The position numbers and the translations under genes are program-made. The notes below the pieces were generated by a model that did not search any database, was not told where the DNA came from, and saw only the letters and a list, made by a program, of their open reading frames with translations. This document shows, in pieces, positions 1 through 5,580 of a stretch of 6,003 bases of DNA. The stretch is from Fimenecus sp051881335. GTDB lineage: Bacteria; Bacillota; Clostridia; Oscillospirales; Acutalibacteraceae. The stretch is from NCBI GenBank assembly GCA_051881335.1, contig JBJEPR010000054.1, positions 1-6,003 on the forward strand. The letters are read 5' to 3'. Within the stretch, counting starts at the first letter, position 1, and every line of letters starts with the position of its first letter.

Positions 1-484
1 CTGAAAAAGCTTCTCTTTCCGCTGTATCCTCTGCCAAGCTGTCAATATAGGCACAATGGTATTCCGGCGCCAGCAACATTTGATTATCCGATTGCCCATG
101 AATATTGACAAGCAGCCGCGCTAGCCGTTTTACAGCGGAAACCGTTACCGGAACGCCGTTGATTTTGCACTGATTTCTTCCGTCCGAAAACAGGCGGCGC
201 TGGATTAAAATCGAGTTGTCGTCCTCTTTTGGGATTTCAAGGTCGGTTAGCACCCTTTCGATGTCTTTGGAAACACCGTAAAAGAGTGCAGAAACAAATG
301 CACTGTCACAACCGGTTCGAATTAACTCTCTGGAGGTCCGTTCCCCGAGTACGGCGTTTATCGAGTCAATCACAATAGACTTTCCCGCGCCGGTTTCACC
401 GGTCATCACATTCAAGCCCTTTTGAAAGGAAATAACGGCTTTTTTTATAATGGCAATATTTTCAATTTGCAGTTCACACAGCAT
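1..484 (-). CDS. recN: DNA repair protein RecN, N-terminal part (cut by window edge)
   Basis: RecN is an SMC-like ATPase of the bacterial cytoplasm that acts early in recombinational repair of double-strand breaks. Only the first 161 residues of a family usually about 550-570 residues long are present; the gene runs off the left edge and nothing suggests it is broken. The N-terminus gives the typical LQIENIAII opening, a Walker A loop GETGAGKS at residues 29-36, the GERTSRELIRTG stretch at 47-58, an RRLFSDGRNQCKING segment near 96-110, and the RecN-type Q-loop region NIHGQSDNQ at 127-135. Many family members have HGQHE/DxQ there, so Ser132 is a small departure. The ATG overlaps the argR stop by one base (TAATG), with a weak GGTGAT ribosome binding site at 490-495 inside argR, so translation is probably coupled to argR. 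I see no LexA-type operator near the start. The family call is firm from motif order and from the argR-recN adjacency. Confidence 0.96.
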   Translation of the reverse strand, partial: MLCELQIENIAIIKKAVISFQKGLNVMTGETGAGKSIVIDSINAVLGERTSRELIRTGCDSAFVSALFYGVSKDIERVLTDLEIPKEDDNSILIQRRLFSDGRNQCKINGVPVTVSAVKRLARLLVNIHGQSDNQMLLAPEYHCAYIDSLAEDTAEREAFS

Positions 485-945
485 TACGCATCACCGTTTA
501 ACATGGCTTCAATTTGTGTTTTAAAAACAATAGCAGCATTTTCATCGCGGCAAAGTACAAACAGCGTATCGTCCCCCGCCAAAGTGCCGACCACCTCCGG
601 CATTTGCATCGAGTCAATCGCCGCACCTGCCGCATTCGCTGTACCGGAATAGCATTTGATTGCGCACATATTTCCCGCACTGTCAACCGACATTACGGAC
701 TGCGAAAAAATAGCGTAAAACTTTTTGGCGTGCTTATTTTGCGTGTCGTGGTGGCTGACAGCATATTTTGTCGGCCCGTTTTTCGTCGGCGTTTTGACAA
801 GCTGTAACTCTTTAATATCGCGGGAAATTGTTGCCTGCGTTACCGGAAAGTCATTTTGCCGCAATAATTCCAAAAGCTCGTCCTGCGTGGTAATTTCGTG
901 TTCCTGAATCAACTTTAAAATCAGTTCATGGCGTTTTTTCTTCAA
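484..945 (-). CDS. argR: Arginine repressor ArgR/AhrC
   Basis: This is the arginine-sensing transcription factor. In the family, arginine-bound hexamers bind ARG-box operators, repressing arginine biosynthesis and in Bacillus activating catabolism. The 153 residues match the usual 150-156. The N-terminal winged helix-turn-helix (about 1-65) holds the recognition segment TQATISRDIKEL at 36-47, with the family's conserved Ser-Arg pair at 41-42. The C-terminal oligomerisation and arginine-binding domain (about 78-153) shows GTANAAGAAID at 101-111 and GTLAGDDT at 120-127, which includes the paired aspartates that contact arginine in characterised members. The start is TTG: the first in-frame residues MKKKRHEL match the family opening, the nearby ATG is out of frame, and a perfect AGGAGG lies 8 nt upstream (954-959). 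It starts 2 nt after nadK and overlaps recN by one base. No convincing ARG box was found in the window, so autoregulation cannot be judged here. Confidence 0.97.
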   Translation of the reverse strand: MKKKRHELILKLIQEHEITTQDELLELLRQNDFPVTQATISRDIKELQLVKTPTKNGPTKYAVSHHDTQNKHAKKFYAIFSQSVMSVDSAGNMCAIKCYSGTANAAGAAIDSMQMPEVVGTLAGDDTLFVLCRDENAAIVFKTQIEAMLNGDA

Positions 946-947
946 GC

Positions 948-1805
948 TTACGCCCTCCTCTGCGATAATTTACTGTTTAACACATCTATAAAGGAATCAT
1001 TTTTGATACGAATAAAATCTGCATAATTCTTTGATTTTTTGACAGTCAGCACACTGCCGGGCAAAATCTGTTCGGAGCGTTCTCCGTCGCAGGAAATATA
1101 AATATCCTCCCCGTTTTCGGGGATTTTTACACAGATTTCGGAATTGCTCTCAAAAATCAGCGATCGTGCAAAAAGCGAATGTGTGCAAATCGGCGTAAGC
1201 AGGATGCTTTCGATTTTCGGGTCCACTACAGGGCCGCCCGCTGAAAGCGAATACGCCGTAGAGCCTGTGGGGGTGGACAGAATAATGCCGTCGGAATAAT
1301 AATGATTGATATGCTTCCCGTCTGCATAAACATCTAAGTTAATGAGCTTGATTTGCTCTCCACGCGCAACCACAACATCATTGAGACAGCAGCCTAGGTT
1401 TTTGGGTGCCATATCATTTGGAGATTGGCAAGTCACCTCCAACATCATACGCGGGTCAATGGAGTAACTGCCGTCAATCAAGGCTTTTAACAAATGTAAT
1501 TCATTTTTTTCTATCCCCGCCATAAATGCGAGATTGCCCGCATTCACACCGAGAACAGGCTTTTTGTAGGCAACTGCCTTTTTAGCGGCGTGAATGAGAG
1601 AGCCGTCCCCGCCAATGGCAATGACTGCATCACATTCCGAAAGCAATTGGTCAGATGGCAGACATTTGTACGGTGTAGGTAAATCGGCTTGCAATTCCTC
1701 CTCAAAATAATAGGCAATTTGCAATTCTGCAAGACAGCGGCAAACCGCTTGCGTAACTTCCTGTGCGCAAGAGCGCGTCAAATTCGGCAATAATGCAATT
1801 TTCAT
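948..1805 (-). CDS. nadK: NAD kinase
   Basis: NAD kinase phosphorylates NAD to NADP in the cytoplasm and is the only route to NADP in bacteria. The 285 residues are a normal length. The N-terminal nucleotide-binding domain ends in the GGDG loop at 65-68 (Asp67 is the expected catalytic aspartate), followed by Ser69 where most relatives have Thr. NAGNLAF is at 88-94, the NAD-contacting Asn-Asp pair at 142-143, the diagnostic SDGIILSTPTGSTAY at 171-185, SAGGPVVDP at 188-196, LTPICTHS at 203-210 and a DGE at 240-242. ATG at 1805 is preceded by AGGTGA (1810-1815), only 4 nt away and overlapping the tlyA stop; no better start is visible. The gene follows tlyA by 8 nt and precedes argR by 2 nt. The family is certain. 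Whether polyphosphate is also accepted, as in some NAD kinases, cannot be read here. Confidence 0.97.
   Translation of the reverse strand: MKIALLPNLTRSCAQEVTQAVCRCLAELQIAYYFEEELQADLPTPYKCLPSDQLLSECDAVIAIGGDGSLIHAAKKAVAYKKPVLGVNAGNLAFMAGIEKNELHLLKALIDGSYSIDPRMMLEVTCQSPNDMAPKNLGCCLNDVVVARGEQIKLINLDVYADGKHINHYYSDGIILSTPTGSTAYSLSAGGPVVDPKIESILLTPICTHSLFARSLIFESNSEICVKIPENGEDIYISCDGERSEQILPGSVLTVKKSKNYADFIRIKNDSFIDVLNSKLSQRRA
954..959 (-). promoter_or_regulatory. Ribosome binding site of argR, inside the nadK 3' end
   Basis: A perfect AGGAGG on the minus strand sits 8 nt before the TTG at 945-943 and decides the argR start. The same six bases are two consecutive arginine codons (AGG AGG) in the last residues of nadK (Gln-Arg-Arg-Ala-stop), so the site is coding and regulatory at once. 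This is the strongest Shine-Dalgarno in the window and would compensate for the TTG initiator. Confidence 0.85.
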
Positions 1806-1813
1806 TCTATCAC

Positions 1814-2620
1814 CTACTTCAATGTGTTGTGGGACTCCGTAATTAACGCGGAAATATCGGTATCTGCGAAGATGGGCTGGTTTTCTTTTTTTATATGCAT
1901 TAAGTATTCTATGTTTCCCTCAGGTCCTTTTATCGGGGAAAAAGACAGATGCAATACGGAAAACCCTGTTTCAAAGGCAAATCGCGTAATGGTTTTGACA
2001 ACTTCTTCATGTACTGACGGGTCGCGCACAACACCTTTTTTGCCGACATTCTCTTTTCCCGCCTCAAATTGCGGTTTTATCAAGCAGACTGCCTCGCCGC
2101 CGTCACGCAACAGCGTATAAAGTACGGGTAAAATGATTTTTAGGGAAATAAAGGACACATCGACACTTGCAAAATCCAATAATTCCGCAATATCCTCGGT
2201 GGTCAAATAACGGAAGTTTGTGCGTTCCATATTCACAATGCGTTCATCTGTGCGCAGTTTCCAAGCAAGCTGTCCGTATCCGACATCTACGGCATAAACT
2301 TTTTTTGCCCCGTTTTGCAGCATACAGTCTGAAAATCCGCCTGTGGAAGCGCCGATATCCATACAAACGCAGTCGTTTAAATGCAAATCGAAGGCTTTCA
2401 CGGCTTTATCCAGTTTATATCCGCCGCGGCTGACAAACGGCATTTTTTCGCCGCGGACTTCAACTTTGTCGCTGTCTTTTACCGTGAGCCCTGCTTTTGT
2501 GGCCTTTTGACCGTTGACATATACCTGCCCTGCCATAATTAAAGCCCCCGCTTTGGCGCGGCTCTCTGAAAGCCCGCGTTCAAATACGGCTACATCTAAT
2601 CTGATTTTTTGCTCAGCCAT
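1814..2620 (-). CDS. tlyA: TlyA-family rRNA (cytidine-2'-O)-methyltransferase
   Basis: The family 2'-O-methylates cytidine in 23S rRNA (C1920), and in dual-acting members also 16S rRNA (C1409), using S-adenosylmethionine; these marks raise sensitivity to capreomycin and viomycin. The 268-residue protein begins with an S4 RNA-binding domain (about 5-65: IRLDVAVFERGL, then AGQVYVNG) and continues with an FtsJ-like Rossmann methyltransferase domain. MDIGASTGGFSD at 87-98 is the SAM-binding loop, followed by VDVGYGQLAW at 111-120. The family's K-D-K-E tetrad is present as Lys69, Asp154, Lys182 and Glu238, which are, as I recall, the same positions as in Mycobacterium tuberculosis TlyA. The ATG overlaps the dxs stop by 8 nt and has GGAG 7 nt upstream (2628-2631), inside dxs codons. 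Older annotations call this family hemolysin A; the methyltransferase residues make rRNA modification the better call. Substrate range (one site or two) is not decided. Confidence 0.95.
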   Translation of the reverse strand: MAEQKIRLDVAVFERGLSESRAKAGALIMAGQVYVNGQKATKAGLTVKDSDKVEVRGEKMPFVSRGGYKLDKAVKAFDLHLNDCVCMDIGASTGGFSDCMLQNGAKKVYAVDVGYGQLAWKLRTDERIVNMERTNFRYLTTEDIAELLDFASVDVSFISLKIILPVLYTLLRDGGEAVCLIKPQFEAGKENVGKKGVVRDPSVHEEVVKTITRFAFETGFSVLHLSFSPIKGPEGNIEYLMHIKKENQPIFADTDISALITESHNTLK

Positions 2621-4469
2621 CGTTTTTCTCCGAAATCATATTAAGCATTCCATCTGTATCTAAGTGATAGCGTTTCATTTGAGAAGCAACGGAAGCGTGA
2701 ATAACAAATTCATCGGGAACTGCGGTTAAGGTGTATTGTCCTTTAAACCCGTTTTCAAGCAACAACTCGCCAAAACGCTCGCCGATGCCGCCTGCGCGTA
2801 TCCCCTCCTCGAAAAAGAACACGCGGTTGGCAGAAAGGGCGGTTTTTACAGCGCCTATATCCATCGGAATAATACGGTTGAGTTTTAAAACTGTCGTAGA
2901 AATTCCCTGTGCATTCAAGGTATCACATACAGAAACCGCATTTGCAAAAATCCTGCCGTAAGTTACCAGGAACAACTCGGCGCTTTGTTCACCGTACAGC
3001 TCAAAGGGCAAGAATTTTTCCTCTGTTTCCGTGGGAACTTCGATTTCACTACCGCGTGGATAGCGAACAGCGACTAAACCGTTTTCGTGATATATGCTTT
3101 GAATAAAAGCGTGTTTTAAACCTTTATAGGTTGCGGGCGCATACACGGTAATATTGGGAATACTGTTTAAAAACGCCGTGTCTAAAATGCCTTGGTGGGA
3201 AACACCGTCCTCGCCGACAAAGCCCGCGCGGTCAATCGCCAAAATCATATGCAAGCCTTGCAAAGCACCGTCGTGCACGAGTTGGTCAAAGCCGCGCTGT
3301 AAAAAGGAGGAATACACGGCAAAAATCGGCACCATTCCGCCTTTTGAAAGCCCTGCAGAAAAAGTGATTGCGTGTTCTTCGGCGATACCGACATCAAAAA
3401 AGCGAGTGGGATAGGTTTTGCGGAAATCCTCTAACCCTGTACCCAATGACATTGCGGCAGTAATGGCGCAAATGCGCTTGTCCTTTGCGGCAATTTCACA
3501 CAGAAATTTTCCGAATTCTGCGGAAAAATTCGCGCCGGTCATCAGCGGTTCGCCTGTATTGATATTAAATTTAGAAATTCCGTGGAATTCACTCGGCGCT
3601 TTTTCTGCAAAATCGTAGCCCTTGCCTTTTATGGTGTTAATATGCAGTAAAACCGGCGCATTGACCAATTTGGCACCCTCTAATGCCTCGGACAACTGTG
3701 TTATGTTGTGACCGTCAATCGGCCCCATATAGCGAAATCCGAGGTCCTCGAAAAAGGTGCTTTTATATATGGCATTTTTCAGCCGAGTTTTCAACTTAAA
3801 AATTTGCGCGGACAAACTTTTTCCGACAAACGGTATTTTGTTAATGGTTTTTTCCGTGCGCGCTTTCATACGGAAATAACCAGGTTTTGAGCGAAGCACT
3901 GCCAAATACCGTGCCACCGAGCCGACATTTTTGGAAATAGACATTTCATTGTCATTTAAAATGACAATCAACCGCTTTCCGGAGCGTCCTGCGTTGTTCA
4001 GGGCTTCATAAGCAAGCCCGCCCGTCAACGCACCGTCTCCGATGACGGCAACCGTTGTGTGTTTATCTCCTGCTAATTCTTTTGCAGTGGCTACGCCGAG
4101 CGCCGCAGAAATAGAAGTACTGGAATGTCCGCTGTAAAAGGTATCGTGTTCGCTCTCCCGCGGACAGGAGAAGCCGGAAAGACCGCCTTCCTTGCGAATG
4201 GTGGAAAAATCCTTATATCTGCCTGTCAGCAGTTTGTGCGTATACACCTGATGTCCGACATCCCAAATAATGCGGTCTTTCGGTGAATCAAAGACACGGT
4301 GCAGTGCAATGGATAGTTCCACTACGCCTAAATTCGACGCCAAATGCCCGCCGTTTTTGGAAACCGTGTCAATCAAAACTGCGCGGATTTCCTGCGCTAA
4401 TGCTTCCAATTCTTTTTCATTTAAGGCTTTAACATCAGCGGGTGAGTTGATTTTATCCAAATAGTTCAT
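2613..4469 (-). CDS. dxs: 1-deoxy-D-xylulose-5-phosphate synthase
   Basis: Dxs condenses pyruvate with glyceraldehyde 3-phosphate to DXP, the thiamine diphosphate-dependent first step of the MEP isoprenoid pathway; DXP also feeds thiamine and pyridoxal synthesis in many bacteria. The 618 residues are full length. Numbered from the ATG: WDVGHQVYTHKLLTGR near 69-84, GHSSTSIS near 114-121, the thiamine diphosphate/Mg motif GDG at 144-146 ending in NDN at 172-174, GPIDGH at 249-254, the transketolase-type catalytic Glu in GIAEEH at about 365, RAGFVGEDGVSHQG near 414-427, RYPRG at 469-473, and a C-terminal transketolase domain. An in-frame GTG at 4481 would add MYSE, but its purine-rich GGGAG directly abuts or overlaps that codon. 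The ATG at 4469 gives MNYLDKINSP, the typical opening, with the same GGGAG 11 nt upstream, so ATG is preferred. The gene follows ispA, which uses downstream products of its pathway. Confidence 0.97.
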   Translation of the reverse strand: MNYLDKINSPADVKALNEKELEALAQEIRAVLIDTVSKNGGHLASNLGVVELSIALHRVFDSPKDRIIWDVGHQVYTHKLLTGRYKDFSTIRKEGGLSGFSCPRESEHDTFYSGHSSTSISAALGVATAKELAGDKHTTVAVIGDGALTGGLAYEALNNAGRSGKRLIVILNDNEMSISKNVGSVARYLAVLRSKPGYFRMKARTEKTINKIPFVGKSLSAQIFKLKTRLKNAIYKSTFFEDLGFRYMGPIDGHNITQLSEALEGAKLVNAPVLLHINTIKGKGYDFAEKAPSEFHGISKFNINTGEPLMTGANFSAEFGKFLCEIAAKDKRICAITAAMSLGTGLEDFRKTYPTRFFDVGIAEEHAITFSAGLSKGGMVPIFAVYSSFLQRGFDQLVHDGALQGLHMILAIDRAGFVGEDGVSHQGILDTAFLNSIPNITVYAPATYKGLKHAFIQSIYHENGLVAVRYPRGSEIEVPTETEEKFLPFELYGEQSAELFLVTYGRIFANAVSVCDTLNAQGISTTVLKLNRIIPMDIGAVKTALSANRVFFFEEGIRAGGIGERFGELLLENGFKGQYTLTAVPDEFVIHASVASQMKRYHLDTDGMLNMISEKNDG

Positions 4470-4471
4470 TT

Positions 4472-4486
4472 CGGAGTACACTCCCG
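4472..4486 (-). promoter_or_regulatory. dxs ribosome binding site within a short inverted repeat
   Basis: In the only sizeable gap of the window (26 nt, 4470-4495) the minus strand carries GGGAG (4485-4481), 11 nt before the preferred dxs ATG. Its GGAG can pair with CTCC at 4476-4473 around a TGTA loop, so the Shine-Dalgarno could be partly hidden in a 4-bp hairpin. The hairpin is short and may be chance. The spacing argues that ATG at 4469, not GTG at 4481, is the start. Confidence 0.45.
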
Positions 4487-4495
4487 TAAGAGAAG

Positions 4496-5380
4496 TTATT
4501 GGTTGCGAACAGCAAGTGCTTTTGCAAATGCGTTCAGAAACGATGTATCCCCGCGCATCGTTTTCAGTGCCTTTACAGCGGAATCGGTTAAATCATTTGC
4601 GAGTTGACGGCTTTTTTCAAGGCCAAGCAATTTCACAAATGTACTTTTTTCGTTTTTCTCATCACTGCCGACAGGTTTCCCTAAGGTTTGGGTGTCCGCC
4701 GTGACATCTAAAATATCATCGACAACCTGGAATGCGAAACCGATGTTTTCTGCATAGGCTGCTGCGGCGTGCAAAACCGTCTCGTCCGTAACCCCGGCAG
4801 CAATACAGCCAAGCAATGCCGCCGCTTTAATTAAAGCGCCGGTTTTTAATTTATCAATCCGATGAAGCGTATCATAATCTACTGTTTTTTCCTCAGAAAG
4901 CAGGTCAATCACCTGCCCGCCGATCATACCGGCGTAGCCTGCAAGATTACTAAGCACCCGAACGGCGCGTACAATATCCGCAGGCTCAATATTTTCTGCT
5001 TTTGTAACAGTTTCAAAAGCCAAGGTTAAAAGTCCGTCACCTGCAAGCAAAGCATTTGCTTCACCGAACTGCTTGTGGCAGGACGGTTTTCCGCGGCGCA
5101 AATCATCATCATCCATACAAGGCAAATCATCGTGAATTAACGAATAGGTGTGAATCATTTCCACGGCGCAGGCAAAGGGCAACGCGTTCTGCGGATTACC
5201 GCCGCACACTTCGCAAAATGCGAGTGTAAGCATCGGGCGTACACGCTTTCCGCCGTTTTGCAAACTGTAAAGCATAGCATCGCGCACAACATTCTGCCCG
5301 TCTGTCACCGCATACACATATGTTTCTAAACTACGGTTGACCATATCCAAATACTTTTGCTGTAAATCTAAGATACACAT
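4496..5380 (-). CDS. ispA: Polyprenyl (probably farnesyl) diphosphate synthase
   Basis: This is a trans-isoprenyl diphosphate synthase that adds isopentenyl diphosphate units to dimethylallyl/geranyl diphosphate in the cytoplasm, supplying undecaprenyl diphosphate and other isoprenoids. The 294 residues match IspA. GGKRVRP at 43-49 contacts isopentenyl diphosphate. The first aspartate-rich motif DDLPCMD starts at Asp84 and has the two-residue insertion typical of bacterial farnesyl diphosphate synthases, followed by RRGKP at 95-99. GGQ is at 154-156, the KT pair at 179-180, and the second aspartate motif DDILD at 221-225 after FQVV. Tyr79, five residues before the first motif, is the aromatic residue that limits chain length in the Bacillus stearothermophilus enzyme, so C15 is the likely product; geranylgeranyl diphosphate remains possible. 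The ATG overlaps the xseB stop by one base (TAATG). The nearest GGAG is only 2 nt upstream, so initiation probably relies on coupling to xseB. Confidence 0.95.
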   Translation of the reverse strand: MCILDLQQKYLDMVNRSLETYVYAVTDGQNVVRDAMLYSLQNGGKRVRPMLTLAFCEVCGGNPQNALPFACAVEMIHTYSLIHDDLPCMDDDDLRRGKPSCHKQFGEANALLAGDGLLTLAFETVTKAENIEPADIVRAVRVLSNLAGYAGMIGGQVIDLLSEEKTVDYDTLHRIDKLKTGALIKAAALLGCIAAGVTDETVLHAAAAYAENIGFAFQVVDDILDVTADTQTLGKPVGSDEKNEKSTFVKLLGLEKSRQLANDLTDSAVKALKTMRGDTSFLNAFAKALAVRNQ

Positions 5381-5580
5381 TACTCCGTTTTCTCTGCATC
5401 TTGCGCAAGTGTAGTGATTTTTTGCTCAGCAGTATCTAATGCTTTACTGCAAAAAGCAGCGAGCTTCGTACCCTCTTCAAACAATTTTAAAGACTCATCC
5501 AAGGTGGCTTCCCCGCTTTCCAAACGGGAAACGATTTGCTCCAACTTCTGCATGGCTTCTTCATAAGTATGTGTTTTCAT
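5380..5580 (-). CDS. xseB: Exodeoxyribonuclease VII small subunit
   Basis: XseB is the small helical subunit of exonuclease VII; several copies wrap each XseA chain in the enzyme that degrades single-stranded DNA to oligonucleotides from either end. The 66 residues form an almost wholly helical protein, normal for the family (about 60-85). The family pattern is clear: YEEAMQKLEQIVSRLESG at 6-23, LDESLKLFEEGTKL at 27-40, then a Cys and an AEQKI near 51-55, giving the usual two-helix hairpin. ATG at 5580 overlaps the xseA stop by 4 nt (ATGA). AGGAGA lies just upstream at 5585-5590 with about 5 nt spacing, inside the last xseA codons (Lys-Glu-Ile). The overlap is expected for two subunits made in coupled amounts. 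Confidence 0.95.
   Translation of the reverse strand: MKTHTYEEAMQKLEQIVSRLESGEATLDESLKLFEEGTKLAAFCSKALDTAEQKITTLAQDAEKTE

Noticed and set aside
97..110. CATGAAT half-site resembling an ARG box within recN
   Set aside because: Only one half matches, the sequence encodes the conserved Ile-His-Gly-Gln of RecN, and it lies inside the gene and not near a start.
422..445. Run of seven A on the minus strand early in recN (codons 13-15), a possible slippage site
   Set aside because: It encodes the expected Ile-Lys-Lys of the RecN opening; the frame continues intact and no stimulating structure or useful alternative frame is evident.
484..560. LexA/SOS operator upstream of recN
   Set aside because: No inverted GAAC-GTTC type site was seen in the 3' end of argR, although recN is SOS-controlled in some bacteria; control from the operon's upstream promoter remains possible.
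514..807. Plus-strand open frames opposite argR and elsewhere (for example 514-807, 1824-2120, 2167-2433, 5536-5853)
   Set aside because: They lie antisense to well-recognised genes, have no convincing ribosome binding site or recognisable protein motif, and their composition is what a coding strand's complement gives.
4481..4483. GTG as the dxs start
   Set aside because: The only ribosome binding site overlaps this codon, while the ATG 12 nt downstream has acceptable spacing and gives the typical N-terminus.
4490..4515. Possible promoter for dxs at the end of ispA
   Set aside because: A TTGCTG and a TAACTT can be picked out, but they are only about 11 nt apart, not the 16-18 needed, and the match is poor.
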